Assembly: GCA_023246755.1 (NCBI GenBank) | Contig: JAHFHU010000005.1 | Location: forward strand, 1-35,070 | Length of the DNA stretch: 35,070 nucleotides | Direction of reading: 5' to 3' | Source of the DNA: Candidatus Magasanikiibacteriota bacterium | GTDB taxonomy: Bacteria; Patescibacteriota; Patescibacteriia; Magasanikbacterales; 2-02-FULL-50-9b | Position numbers and translations under genes: made by a program | The notes under the pieces: generated by a model | The model's input: the letters and a program-made list of their open reading frames with translations, nothing else | Databases searched by the model: none | What the model was told of the DNA's origin: nothing | In this document: in pieces, positions 19,039 through 28,481 of the stretch | Numbering within the stretch: the first letter of the stretch is position 1 | How the letters are laid out: every line of letters starts with the position of its first letter

Positions 19039-19523
19039 AAAAATTAATTGTTGCGTCGTTATTGATTGTTTTGACGGGAGGAGGGTGTGCACCAATTTCA
19101 AAACCGCCTCAACAGCCCACGCAGTTACCACTCAAACCATTGGCGCTGCCGGCAAAAAATGTTTTTGTGCATCCGAAATTTAAATTTCATTTTGAAATTC
19201 CAGCAGGTGTGCTCGCGCAGATTGACAAAAATGGGAGTGGGGTGAAATTTGTTGATGCGGTTGATGGCGTGGAATATGCAACGCTGACCGTGCAAGCGGG
19301 GATTCCCGGAATTGCGTTACCCGATAACAAAATCGAGTTTATCAAATTGAATGGTATGGCCGGACATTTATTTCATGATACGGACGCGAAAACGGGCACG
19401 CAGCAGATTGACAAGTTGATCGTCGATATGCCAAAGTCTGTAGAGACAATTTACCTCGCGGTACCGGTTGAATTTGGCCCAAAATTTAATATAAAGGACG
19501 TCATCAAAACGTGGAAATGGTAG
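19035..19523 (+). CDS. Predicted lipoprotein, unknown function
   Basis: [28 protein letters not shown] lipobox; 4-nt overlap with previous gene. Confidence 0.75.
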   Translation: MKKLIVASLLIVLTGGGCAPISKPPQQPTQLPLKPLALPAKNVFVHPKFKFHFEIPAGVLAQIDKNGSGVKFVDAVDGVEYATLTVQAGIPGIALPDNKIEFIKLNGMAGHLFHDTDAKTGTQQIDKLIVDMPKSVETIYLAVPVEFGPKFNIKDVIKTWKW

Positions 19524-19528
19524 AAAAT

Positions 19529-20929
19529 ATGTTGAAACAGCGAACGCTTACAATTGAAACAGTTGGAAAAATTGGGGAAACTGTTACGTTATTTGGCTGG
19601 GTACACGGCCGCCGCAACATGGGGAAATTGGTGTTTTTTGATCTGCGCGATGCATCGGGGTTGCTCCAGATTGTGGGCGTGCCTGCGGAATTGATTGATG
19701 ATGCGGCGCGTACAGCCTTGGATTCTTTGCGTCCTGAGTTTGTGGTTTCCGTGACCGGCGTGGTGCAAGCGCGCGGCGCCAAGCAGCAAAAACCAGATGA
19801 ACCAACGGGGATGGTTGAGTTACTCGCGAAAAATGTTGCGGTGTTAAACGAATCAAAAACGCCGCCGTTTGAGATTGATAACGAAGAGCGCCAAGCCGGG
19901 GAAGAGCTTCGTTTGAAATATCGATATTTGGATTTGCGGCATGAGCGCATGGCGCGCAATATGCGTTTGCGCGATCGTGTCGTTACGTTTTTTCGTGACT
20001 ACATGCATGCGCACGGGTTTGTTGAAATTGAAACACCGATTTTGATGAAGGGAACACCCGAAGGGTCGCGTGAATACATTGTCCCATCGCGATTGCACGC
20101 GGGAGATTTTTATGTGTTGCCACAATCGCCGCAACAGTTCAAACAATTATTGATGGTCGCGGGATTTGAAAAATATTTTCAGATCGCGCGATGTTTTCGT
20201 GATGAAGATCAGCGCGGTGATCGTCAGCCGGAATTTACGCAGTTGGATTTTGAAATGTCATTTGTTGAGGCCGAAGATATTTATGCGTATACCGAAGCGA
20301 TGATGATTGAGTTGGTGCGTAGTGTAGCACCGGAGAAAAAAATTACGCAGATTCCATTTCCGCGCATGACCTATGCGGAGGCGATGGAAAAATATGGAAA
20401 TGATAAACCGGATATTCGGGTGGACAAAAATGATCCGAATGAATTGGGTTTTGCGTGGGTGGTGGATTTTCCGATGTTTGAGATGGACGAAGAAGGGCGG
20501 ATCGCCGCAAAACACCATCCGTTTTGTGCGGTGCATCCGGATGATGAAAAATTGTTGGACACAGAACCGATGAAAGTGCGTGCGAACGCGTATGATTTGG
20601 TGATGAACGGATTCGAGTTGTCGAGTGGCAGCATTCGAATTCATCGACGTGATCAGCAGAAAAAGATTTTTGACATTTTGAAAATTTCTGCCGAGGAACA
20701 AGAATTACGTTTTGGTCACATGCTTGAGGCGTTTGAATTTGGTGCGCCGCCGCATGGTGGATTTGCGCCGGGGATCGATCGCCTCGTGATGTTGCTTGCG
20801 GGTGAACCGAACATTCGTGAAGTGATTGCATTTCCAAAAACCGGCGACGCGCGTGATCCGATGATGAATGCACCGAGCACGGTAAGTCAGCGCGCGCTTG
20901 ATGAGGCACATATCGCGATCAAAAAATAA
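19529..20929 (+). CDS. aspS: Aspartyl-tRNA synthetase (bacterial type, lacking GAD insertion domain)
   Basis: [90 protein letters not shown]. Confidence 0.96.
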   Translation: MLKQRTLTIETVGKIGETVTLFGWVHGRRNMGKLVFFDLRDASGLLQIVGVPAELIDDAARTALDSLRPEFVVSVTGVVQARGAKQQKPDEPTGMVELLAKNVAVLNESKTPPFEIDNEERQAGEELRLKYRYLDLRHERMARNMRLRDRVVTFFRDYMHAHGFVEIETPILMKGTPEGSREYIVPSRLHAGDFYVLPQSPQQFKQLLMVAGFEKYFQIARCFRDEDQRGDRQPEFTQLDFEMSFVEAEDIYAYTEAMMIELVRSVAPEKKITQIPFPRMTYAEAMEKYGNDKPDIRVDKNDPNELGFAWVVDFPMFEMDEEGRIAAKHHPFCAVHPDDEKLLDTEPMKVRANAYDLVMNGFELSSGSIRIHRRDQQKKIFDILKISAEEQELRFGHMLEAFEFGAPPHGGFAPGIDRLVMLLAGEPNIREVIAFPKTGDARDPMMNAPSTVSQRALDEAHIAIKK

Positions 20930-21616
20930 ATGTTCACCTTCACCGACGAAAAATTTAGCGGCCCACTCGATTTGTTGCTTCAGATGATTGAAGGCGACAC
21001 GGTTAAGATTACCGACGTGTCGTTGATGCATGTGACGGATGCGTACATTCAACACATCAACGCGTCCGCAACCATTGATGAGTCTGAGATGGCAGATTTT
21101 TTGATTGTCGCGGCGAAGTTGCTCTATCTTAAATCGAAAGAGCTGTTGCCGCAGCTTGTTGTCGACGAGGAGGGCGGCGAAGATTTGGCGCGTCAGCTCA
21201 AAATGTATGAACAGTTTGCGCGCATGGCTGAAGAGGTGAAAGAAATGTTACTGCGTCGGCGATTCATGTATGCACGCGAGCCGATTACGATCAAAGCGAC
21301 TGGTTTTCAACCGCCAAAAACGTTGAGTGCACACAAGCTGGGTGTGGTGATGACCGACATAGCAGCGCGGTTTAAGCCGATGAAACTTGACGAAGTTCGT
21401 GTGCAAAAAATAATGTCGATCAAAGAGAAAATCGACGCGGTGCAGGATTTGTTGCAGACGTTTAAGAAAGCCACGTTTAAAGATTTAATCGCGGATACAA
21501 AGTCGCGTGCGGATATCGTTGTAACATTTTTGGCGCTGCTCGAGCTTGTAAAAACCAGAAATATTCGGCTTGATCAGCGTGAACATTTTGATCATATCTA
21601 TGTTGAAACAACTTGA
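20930..21616 (+). CDS. scpA: Segregation and condensation protein A
   Basis: FSGPLDLLLQMIEGDTVKITDVSLMHVTDAYIQHI...AAKLLYLKSKELLP. Confidence 0.95.
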   Translation: MFTFTDEKFSGPLDLLLQMIEGDTVKITDVSLMHVTDAYIQHINASATIDESEMADFLIVAAKLLYLKSKELLPQLVVDEEGGEDLARQLKMYEQFARMAEEVKEMLLRRRFMYAREPITIKATGFQPPKTLSAHKLGVVMTDIAARFKPMKLDEVRVQKIMSIKEKIDAVQDLLQTFKKATFKDLIADTKSRADIVVTFLALLELVKTRNIRLDQREHFDHIYVETT

Positions 21617-22133
21617 GGCCTTACTGTTTGTCTCTGCAAAACCATTTACGATTAAATCGCTTGCGCAATTATTGCGTGCGGACGAAAGTCGTGTCGATGC
21701 ATGGATTGATGAGCTTGCTGAAATTTATAACGATGATGCACGTGGGGTGCGGATCGTGCGCAATGGGAATGAGGTTCAGTTAATGAGTTCGCCGGATTGT
21801 CGTGCGCTGGTTGAAGAATTTTTGAAAGAAGAAATCACGGGCGAGCTTACGCGGCCACAGCTTGAAACACTCACCATCGTTGCGTATCGGGGGCCGATTA
21901 GTAAGCCGGACATCGAACAAATTCGTGGAATTAATTGTACGTTGATTTTGCGCAATTTGGCGTGGCGGGGGCTCATCGAGGAAACCGATATGTCAACACC
22001 CGAAATTCCCGCGTATCGGGTGAGTATGGATTTTGTGCGCTACCTTGGACTAACTTCGATTGAACAATTGCCTCAGTTTGAGGCGCTCAATATATGCGAA
22101 ATTTCGTCGCCATTATCGCAATCGCAGCAGTAA
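21600..22133 (+). CDS. scpB: Segregation and condensation protein B
   Basis: LEALLFVSAKPFTIKSLAQLL...LSRPQLETL-like TRPQLETLTIVAYRGPISKPDIEQIRG; overlaps scpA by 17 nt. Confidence 0.94.
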   Translation: MLKQLEALLFVSAKPFTIKSLAQLLRADESRVDAWIDELAEIYNDDARGVRIVRNGNEVQLMSSPDCRALVEEFLKEEITGELTRPQLETLTIVAYRGPISKPDIEQIRGINCTLILRNLAWRGLIEETDMSTPEIPAYRVSMDFVRYLGLTSIEQLPQFEALNICEISSPLSQSQQ

Positions 22134-23077
22134 TTGGCGTTGCAACCGCGCGCGAACATTTTTTGGTGCGTGCCGCCACATCTTCGGATGCAGCGAATTC
22201 GACCATCGATCGACTTTCTGATATTGCTGCGCGCCCCTTGCAGCGGGTGTTGCCCGCACTACCGCCACCACCTCCGGAACCACCGGTGAATGTGCGTGGT
22301 TTTATTTTTGAAAAAGAATTGACGGCCGAGGGCGCGATTGCAGTTGATCATGTGACTGACAAAATTTTGTTTGAAAAAAATGCACACGTCGCGCGTCCGC
22401 TTGCTTCGGTAACAAAGTTGATGAGCATGCTCATCATTTCAGAATATATCCAAAATTGGAACGCAACAACGACGATCACGTCGGATGAAATCGAAGAAGG
22501 GAATCAAACAATTTTGAAGGGCGAAGTGTACACGATGAGTGATTTGTATGCGGCTGCGCTTGTTGGTTCTTTTAACACGGCGGTGAGTGCGCTTGTTAAT
22601 GCGACGGGTTTGACGCAAGAGCAATTCGTTGCGGAAATGAATCGGCGGGCGCGTGACTTTGGAACGGAGCAGATGAGTTTTGTTGAGCCAACGGGCTTGT
22701 CGCCGGATAATTTAGGGACGCCGCACGATGTCGCGATACTGGTTAAAATTACGCTGTCGCATCCACGAATCAAAGTTACGAGCATGCTTCCGCGCGTTGA
22801 AATTACTGATCGTCAAACATTGCAAAAAAAAGTCGTCAAGGCGACGGACTGGTTGTTAACACGAACCGTCGCATTGAGCGGAGCGCACGTTGAAGGCGGG
22901 AAGACTGGTTATATTCCGGAGTCTGGTTATAATTTTGCGGGGCAAATTAAGAATGATTCGGGCCACGAAATTCGCGTCGTTGTTTTGGGAACGCAAAATG
23001 TTTTTGCACGATTCACGGAGACGGCGTCAATTGCGGAATGGGTGTTTGAGAATTTTGAGTGGATTACCCGAAAATGA
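22094..23077 (+). CDS. D-alanyl-D-alanine carboxypeptidase, peptidase S11 family
   Basis: SxxK (ASVTKLMSML), SxN (VGSFNTAVSAL), KTG (HVEGGKTGY) motifs; signal anchor; overlaps scpB. Confidence 0.93.
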   Translation: MRNFVAIIAIAAVIGVATAREHFLVRAATSSDAANSTIDRLSDIAARPLQRVLPALPPPPPEPPVNVRGFIFEKELTAEGAIAVDHVTDKILFEKNAHVARPLASVTKLMSMLIISEYIQNWNATTTITSDEIEEGNQTILKGEVYTMSDLYAAALVGSFNTAVSALVNATGLTQEQFVAEMNRRARDFGTEQMSFVEPTGLSPDNLGTPHDVAILVKITLSHPRIKVTSMLPRVEITDRQTLQKKVVKATDWLLTRTVALSGAHVEGGKTGYIPESGYNFAGQIKNDSGHEIRVVVLGTQNVFARFTETASIAEWVFENFEWITRK

Positions 23078-23101
23078 AGTGATCTTGTGTGATAAATGTG
23101 C

Positions 23102-23107
23102 TATTAT
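23102..23107 (+). promoter_or_regulatory. Candidate extended -10 of DUF2339-like gene
   Basis: TGCTATTAT with ATG 8 nt downstream. Confidence 0.45.
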
Positions 23108-23115
23108 GATTGTAT

Positions 23116-24984
23116 ATGGAATTTTTTATTTTAATAATTGGAATACTTGTTTTAGTTTTGGTGCTCAATTTGCGTGGTCGCGTTCAAAAACTGGAAAAAT
23201 ACATTAAAACCGGATCAACGGAACCCGCAGTAGAAGCGAATCATCAGCGACAACAGGCGGCAGCCGTCGTACCAGTTTCTTTGCTTGATTATATAAAGCA
23301 ACAGCTCAAACAAGGTGTTGACAGAGAGGAGATAAAAAACTCTCTTACGCGTAACGGTTGGCAAATGCCTGATATCGAAGGAGCGTTCAACTCGTTGCTT
23401 ACCGTGGTTCCATCTGATCGGCTGACAACCTCCATCGTTCAGGGCGAGCCAATGATGCTCGATAAATTTATTGCATGGTTCAAAGAAGACTGGTTATTGA
23501 AACTTGGCGCACTTCTTTTGCTTATTGGATTTGGTTGGCTTGCGTCATATGCATTTCTTAATAATTGGATTGGCCCGATGGGTCGCATTACACTCGGCAT
23601 TGTTGCTGGGGCATTCTTCATTTTGCTTGGATGGTGGAGGATCAAAAGCTATCTTCATCAGGGTGGAATTTTTCTGGTTCTTGGATCGACAACGATTTTG
23701 TTAACCGTTTTTGCAGCCCGTGAAATTTATGATTTCTTCACCCCATTTTCAGCGCTTGCTGTGATGTTTTTGAGCACAGCCTTTGTCGCACTTGCGAGTG
23801 TCAAGTACAACAATCGTGCTCTTGCTTTCACCAGCTTGATACTCGCAGGTATTGCCCCATTGTTTACTAATTCACCAACAGATGACGTCGGATTATTCTC
23901 TTACCTACTTGTTGTCACACTCGGCACGATTTGGATCGTAGTTTTAACCGGAAGACGAGAGTTGACAATGGCCGCTCTCTTGATAATCACCGCCTATAGT
24001 TTGCCGTATCTTCTTTATTCTCCATCGACAGAGAAAGGAACGTTACTGCTTTTTGTTTATGCATTTGCGGCAGTATTTTTTCTGACAAACACCGCAGGTA
24101 TTTTGAAGTCAAAAAGTAAAGATATTCTACCTGATTTGGTAACCGCTGCGAGCAACGGATTATTTTTGCTTGCATGGATAATGGTTGCTGCTCAAGACGA
24201 GTGGAAGAGTTTGATAATTTCCGAATGGATGCTTACGTTTACCGTTGGGGCGTTTTTGATATTTAGAATTACGCGAAGACGTGAGCCATTTTATGTTTAC
24301 GCAGGTGTTGGTGTTGCGATGTTGGCGGCGGCGACATCGGCTGAATTAAACGGTGCGACACTCACCATTGCTTATATCATTGAAAGTGGAATTATTGCGC
24401 TCACTGCTTTTGCAGTGATGCGAGATATTAAAATAGCGGAACGGATCAGCTTCCTTTTAATTTGTCCAGCTGCTTTATCTATCAATAGTTTCACATCGGA
24501 ATTGTGGCTCACGAGTGTTTTCCATAAAGATTTTTTTGTATTTTTGATGATGAGTTTGGTACTTTTTGGACTCGGCGTATTTTTTCTACGTCATGTTAGA
24601 GAGGTCGAAGATGATGAACCGCGGCAACTCAACGCAATCTTGTTGATTGCTGGATCAGCGTACGCATACGCGCTCTTGTGGCTTTCCTTGCACGCAGCGC
24701 TTGAGAGTGATGGAACTGCAGTAATGATCTCACTTCTCATTTATACAATCGTCGGTCTCGTGACTTATTTTTACGGATTGACGAATAATAAAAAAGGATT
24801 TCAGTTCTATGGAGGTGTCTTAGTTGGGTTTGTTGTTGCACGCCTGCTCTTGGTTGATGTGTGGAGCATGGAGCTCGCGGGTAAGATTATTACGTTCTTT
24901 CTCATTGGTACACTCTTGGTGAGCACCGCATTCTTAGGAAGAAAAAATAAGCATAAAACTTTTTCTGATACTACACAAACATGA
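23116..24984 (+). CDS. Multi-pass membrane protein, DUF2339-like
   Basis: Many TM segments with LLKLGALLLLIGFGWLASYAFLNNWIGPMGRITLGIVAG...; DUF2339 architecture recognised by pattern only. Confidence 0.75.
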   Translation: MEFFILIIGILVLVLVLNLRGRVQKLEKYIKTGSTEPAVEANHQRQQAAAVVPVSLLDYIKQQLKQGVDREEIKNSLTRNGWQMPDIEGAFNSLLTVVPSDRLTTSIVQGEPMMLDKFIAWFKEDWLLKLGALLLLIGFGWLASYAFLNNWIGPMGRITLGIVAGAFFILLGWWRIKSYLHQGGIFLVLGSTTILLTVFAAREIYDFFTPFSALAVMFLSTAFVALASVKYNNRALAFTSLILAGIAPLFTNSPTDDVGLFSYLLVVTLGTIWIVVLTGRRELTMAALLIITAYSLPYLLYSPSTEKGTLLLFVYAFAAVFFLTNTAGILKSKSKDILPDLVTAASNGLFLLAWIMVAAQDEWKSLIISEWMLTFTVGAFLIFRITRRREPFYVYAGVGVAMLAAATSAELNGATLTIAYIIESGIIALTAFAVMRDIKIAERISFLLICPAALSINSFTSELWLTSVFHKDFFVFLMMSLVLFGLGVFFLRHVREVEDDEPRQLNAILLIAGSAYAYALLWLSLHAALESDGTAVMISLLIYTIVGLVTYFYGLTNNKKGFQFYGGVLVGFVVARLLLVDVWSMELAGKIITFFLIGTLLVSTAFLGRKNKHKTFSDTTQT

Positions 24985-26153
24985 GATTAAAAATTTTATC
25001 GTCAACATATATTTTTGCATTAGTTTTTGGTTTTATTCCTATTATAAATGCACAAGGCATATCACCAGATACTACTGCGTCGATAACAAGCGCATTCCGT
25101 TTCTATAAGGATTTTGATAATCTTTCAGTGAAGGTGCCAACTGTTGTAGAAATTCCATTCGGTGTTGATTATATGGAGCGATCCGATTTTGCTGTACTTG
25201 ATAAAACTGCTGGTATTTTTGAGCCGCACTTTTTTAAACAAGAGACATTGGTGAATGAAATTCCCTTATTGGTGAGCACCAATCCGAGCCATGGAAACAC
25301 AGACAGAATGATTGATAAAGATGTTAAAACATACGTTGATTTTACCTTGCCAGAAAATAAGGAAGGGCGTGTACAAATTACTTTATCGAGCGATAAAGTA
25401 ATAACCTCATCTTTTTTAACTATTTTGCTTGATAGCAATGTTGCTCTGCCAACTTCTGTAGAAATTCATGCGTTTGTAGACGGTCAAAATAAGATAGTCG
25501 TCGCAAATCGCACGGTTGATCAGTCGGTAATTAATTTTCCACAAACGACATCGGGTAGGTGGGAAGTTATGTTTAGTTATGGTCAGCCACTTCGTATTAG
25601 TGAATTTCGATTGAATCAAGATAATGCAACAAAATCTGGCGCTCGCGCGGTAAGATTTTTGGCGCAGCCAGATCATATTTATCGTGTTTATTTTGACGCA
25701 GACAGATCAACGGTTGCTCCGGTTGGGGAAGCGGGCAACTTAGTTTCTGCCCGTGAGGTTCTTGTGGTTCCAATAGCAACAGCACACGTTAATCCAAATT
25801 ACATCGTTGTTGACACGGATAGTGATGGCGTGCCAGATGTTAGAGACAATTGTATTTTAGTTAGCAATTCAGATCAGAAGGATATAGATAAGAATGGAAG
25901 AGGAGATTTTTGTGATGATTTTGATCAAGATGGTGTGATTAATTCAAAAGATAATTGTCCTAATAAGCCTAATCAAGATCAAGGAGATGTTGATGCTGAT
26001 CATCTAGGTGATGTTTGTGACGGCAAAGAAAGTAGAATCACCGAGCAGCATAAATGGATTCCTTGGTTGGGCGTTGGATTTGCTGCCGTCATTTTGATAG
26101 TACTTTTTATTTTTACGGCTCGAGCGACAATGACAAAAAATCTTGATAGCTAA
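24981..26153 (+). CDS. Surface protein with discoidin-like region, thrombospondin type-3 Ca-binding repeats and C-terminal TM
   Basis: Signal peptide; DTDSDGVPDVRDNCILVSNSDQKDIDKNGRGDFCDDFDQDGVINSKDNCPNKPNQDQGDVDADHLGDVCD; C-terminal TM. Confidence 0.8.
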   Translation: MRLKILSSTYIFALVFGFIPIINAQGISPDTTASITSAFRFYKDFDNLSVKVPTVVEIPFGVDYMERSDFAVLDKTAGIFEPHFFKQETLVNEIPLLVSTNPSHGNTDRMIDKDVKTYVDFTLPENKEGRVQITLSSDKVITSSFLTILLDSNVALPTSVEIHAFVDGQNKIVVANRTVDQSVINFPQTTSGRWEVMFSYGQPLRISEFRLNQDNATKSGARAVRFLAQPDHIYRVYFDADRSTVAPVGEAGNLVSAREVLVVPIATAHVNPNYIVVDTDSDGVPDVRDNCILVSNSDQKDIDKNGRGDFCDDFDQDGVINSKDNCPNKPNQDQGDVDADHLGDVCDGKESRITEQHKWIPWLGVGFAAVILIVLFIFTARATMTKNLDS

Positions 26154-26173
26154 CAGTAGTTTATATAAAAATC

Positions 26174-26190
26174 TCCACCGAGATGGTGGA
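26174..26190 (+). terminator. Weak candidate terminator
   Basis: TCCACC-GAGAT-GGTGGA followed by AATCTTT. Confidence 0.35.
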
Positions 26191-26200
26191 AATCTTTAAG

Positions 26201-26218
26201 TGTCAGAGGGCGGATTTG
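26201..26218. repeat. 18-bp direct copy of tRNA(CAU) 3' end
   Basis: TGTCAGAGGGCGGATTTG identical to 26361-26378. Confidence 0.9.
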
Positions 26219-26307
26219 CTCTCCTCGCGAACCGTGTCGCTCGTCGAGGCCTGTCAGTTCACTATGCATGCTGCGCGCGCTCGCATACGTGAACTTGCTT
26301 CAAATCC
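26212..26307. repeat. Structured inverted-repeat element A (three-way junction)
   Basis: GGATTTG/CAAATCC closing stem; CCTCG/CGAGG hairpin; AGTTCACTATGC/GCATA(c)GTGAACT hairpin. Confidence 0.6.
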
Positions 26308-26318
26308 TCTCATCCATT

Positions 26319-26360
26319 GACATAATAAAATCCCCATCGTTAAAGATAGGGATTTTATTA

Positions 26361-26364
<4 letters not shown>
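26319..26364 (-). terminator. 20-bp stem-loop at tRNA(CAU) 3' end, probable transcription terminator
   Basis: GACATAATAAAATCCCCATC-gttaaa-GATAGGGATTTTATTATGTC (one G.U-type pair). Confidence 0.65.
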
Positions 26365-26432
<68 letters not shown>

Positions 26433-26433
26433 A

Positions 26434-26520
26434 TGGTGCCCGGAGAGAGAATCGAACTCTCATGACCTTGCGATCGCAGGATTTTGAGTCCTGTGCGTCT
26501 ACCAATTCCGCCATCCGGGC
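26434..26520 (-). tRNA. tRNA-Leu (CAA), CCA encoded
   Basis: GCCCGGA/TCCGGGC acceptor, loop CTCAAAA, long variable arm, T-arm GAGAG-TTCGATT-CTCTC, ACCA. Confidence 0.94.
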
Positions 26521-26523
26521 TTG

Positions 26524-26539
26524 TTTTTCATGTGAAAAT
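26524..26539. promoter_or_regulatory. Degenerate parS-like site (tentative)
   Basis: TTTTTCATGTGAAAAT, 12/16 to the canonical parS TGTTTCACGTGAAACA; about 250 nt from parA. Confidence 0.25.
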
Positions 26540-26573
26540 TTTAACAGTGTTTGGTGCTGTTTGTTTGCACACA

Positions 26574-26716
26574 TATTGTTCCAAATCTCCATGAAGGAGC
26601 GTCTCGGAGGCGATGCGGGCCGGTGTCGTGAATGCACGACGAGCATCGCCGAGAGACAGCGCGATTTTCTGCTGGGAAAATCGACGCGTGCTCCTGAGCG
26701 GAGATTTGGAACAATA
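26574..26716. repeat. Structured inverted-repeat element B (143 bp, perfect 17-bp terminal inverted repeats)
   Basis: TATTGTTCCAAATCTCC ... GGAGATTTGGAACAATA; internal GGAGC/GCTCC, GGCGATGC/GCATCGCC, GTCGTG-aatg-CACGAC, GCGCGATTTTC/GAAAATCG(a)CGC. Confidence 0.85.
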
Positions 26717-26747
26717 ATTGCCCATATGATAGCAATTCTTGACGCCG

Positions 26748-26777
26748 TTGTCAAAGCTGCGATGCACCATGTATAAT
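26748..26777 (+). promoter_or_regulatory. parA promoter
   Basis: TTGTCA (26748-26753) - 18 nt - TATAAT (26772-26777); ATG 9 nt downstream. Confidence 0.75.
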
Positions 26778-26786
26778 GCTTCTACT

Positions 26787-27593
26787 ATGGGTAGAATTGT
26801 TGCGGTGGTTAATCAAAAAGGTGGTGTGGGGAAGACAACGACGGCTGTTAATTTGGCTGCGTATTTGGCTGAAAAAGGAAAAATTGTTTTATTGGTTGAT
26901 GTTGATCCACAAGCAAATGCGACGAGTGGCGTCGGCCATAATTATCGTGAGCTTGCGCATGGGTTGTATGATGCACTTGTTGGCGCAAAAACATTTCGAG
27001 AGATTATTCACTCGACGGTCATTGATGGTTTTCGGATCGCGCCGGCGACGCCCGCGCTTGCGGGTGCGAACGTCGAGCTGGTGAATGTTGAGCGCCGCGA
27101 ATTTCGGTTGCGCGACATGCTTGAAGAAATGGTTCCGTCATACGATTACATCATCATCGATTGTCCGCCTTCGCTTGGTCTACTTACCGTCAACTCGCTC
27201 GTCGCTGCACACGAAGTTTTGATTCCGGTGCAAGCCGAATACTACGCGCTCGAAGGTCTCGGGCAACTTCTTGAGACACTCGATCTTGTGCGTGAAAGTA
27301 TCAACCCACATCTTAAAGTTTTGGGCGCGGTGATTACGATGTTTAGTGGCGCAAATAAATTATCAAAAGATGTCGAACAAGAGTTGCGCAAATTTTTTCC
27401 GAGCAAAATTTTCGATACGATTATTCCTCGCAATGTAAAACTTGCGGAGGCGCCGAGTTTTGGAAAAGTGATTATGCATTACGATAAATTTTCGCGCGGT
27501 GCAACCGCTTACTCATCACTCGCGGATGAAGTTATCGAAATTCATAAAATCGAAGATGCGGCACATCAGCCGGTCAAAGAATTTGTTCTTTAA
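26787..27593 (+). CDS. parA: Chromosome partitioning ATPase ParA/Soj
   Basis: MGRIVAVVNQKGGVGKTTTAVNLAAYLA..., VDVDPQANATSG, YIIIDCPPSLGLLTVNSL. Confidence 0.97.
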   Translation: MGRIVAVVNQKGGVGKTTTAVNLAAYLAEKGKIVLLVDVDPQANATSGVGHNYRELAHGLYDALVGAKTFREIIHSTVIDGFRIAPATPALAGANVELVNVERREFRLRDMLEEMVPSYDYIIIDCPPSLGLLTVNSLVAAHEVLIPVQAEYYALEGLGQLLETLDLVRESINPHLKVLGAVITMFSGANKLSKDVEQELRKFFPSKIFDTIIPRNVKLAEAPSFGKVIMHYDKFSRGATAYSSLADEVIEIHKIEDAAHQPVKEFVL

Positions 27594-27598
27594 TTTAT

Positions 27599-28477
27599 AT
27601 GGCACTTGGACGCGGACTTCAATCAATCATTCCTTCATCGTCGGGCGGCGCTGTAAAATCACCACAACAAATTCCGGTTTCATCGGCCGCAGTTAAAGCA
27701 GATCTTGATTCAGATAAAATTTGGCATATTCCCGTCGGGGATATTTCGCCTAATCCACATCAGCCGCGTCGCATTTTTAATGAAGAAGAGCTCGCTGAAT
27801 TGGTCGAGAGTATTCGTGAGCATGGTGTCTTGCAACCGCTTATTATTTCAGAACGCAAAGATGGTACCTACGAATTGATTGCAGGAGAACGTCGGTGGCG
27901 TGCGTCACGCCGCGCGGGGCTTGCAACGGTTCCGGCGATCGTACGCAGCACAACGGAGCATGGAAAATTGGAGCTCGCAATTATTGAAAATGTGCAGCGT
28001 GTCGATCTGACACCGATTGATGAGGCGTTTAGTTACAAACGATTGCGTGACGAATTTGGTTTGCAGATGGATCAAGTTGCAGAGCGCGTTGGAAAGAGTC
28101 GGCCGCACGTTTCAAATATGATTCGTTTGCTTGATTTGCCCGAAGAGGCGATGCAGGCGCTTGGACAAGGGAAAATTACGATGGGCAAAGCGCGCGCGCT
28201 TCTAAGTCTCGCAACCGATGATGAGCGTCTGCTCGTTTTGCGTAGCATGCTCGGTGAGGGGATGACGACGCGTCAAGTTGAAGCCGCGGTACAGATGCGT
28301 TCGGCGCGCAAATCAAAAGCGAAAGCCGCGGATGTGCAATATCTTGAATCTGAGTTACGTTCAACGCTGGGCACCAAAGTTTCGATTGCAAAGCGTGGTG
28401 AAAAAGGAACAATCATCATCGATTTTTATTCAAATGAAGAGCTCGAGAATCTTGTTGCGCGATTAAGAAGAATGTAA
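27599..28477 (+). CDS. parB: Chromosome partitioning protein ParB/Spo0J
   Basis: MALGRGLQSIIP, NPHQPRRIFNEEELAELVESIREHGVLQPL, AGERRWRASRRAGL, HTH VAERVGKSRPHVSNMIRLLDLP. Confidence 0.97.
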   Translation: MALGRGLQSIIPSSSGGAVKSPQQIPVSSAAVKADLDSDKIWHIPVGDISPNPHQPRRIFNEEELAELVESIREHGVLQPLIISERKDGTYELIAGERRWRASRRAGLATVPAIVRSTTEHGKLELAIIENVQRVDLTPIDEAFSYKRLRDEFGLQMDQVAERVGKSRPHVSNMIRLLDLPEEAMQALGQGKITMGKARALLSLATDDERLLVLRSMLGEGMTTRQVEAAVQMRSARKSKAKAADVQYLESELRSTLGTKVSIAKRGEKGTIIIDFYSNEELENLVARLRRM

Positions 28478-28481
28478 AATT

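Noticed and set aside
26574-26716. Element B as a retron msr/msd or integron attC
   Set aside because: No reverse transcriptase or integrase nearby and no diagnostic attC core sites.
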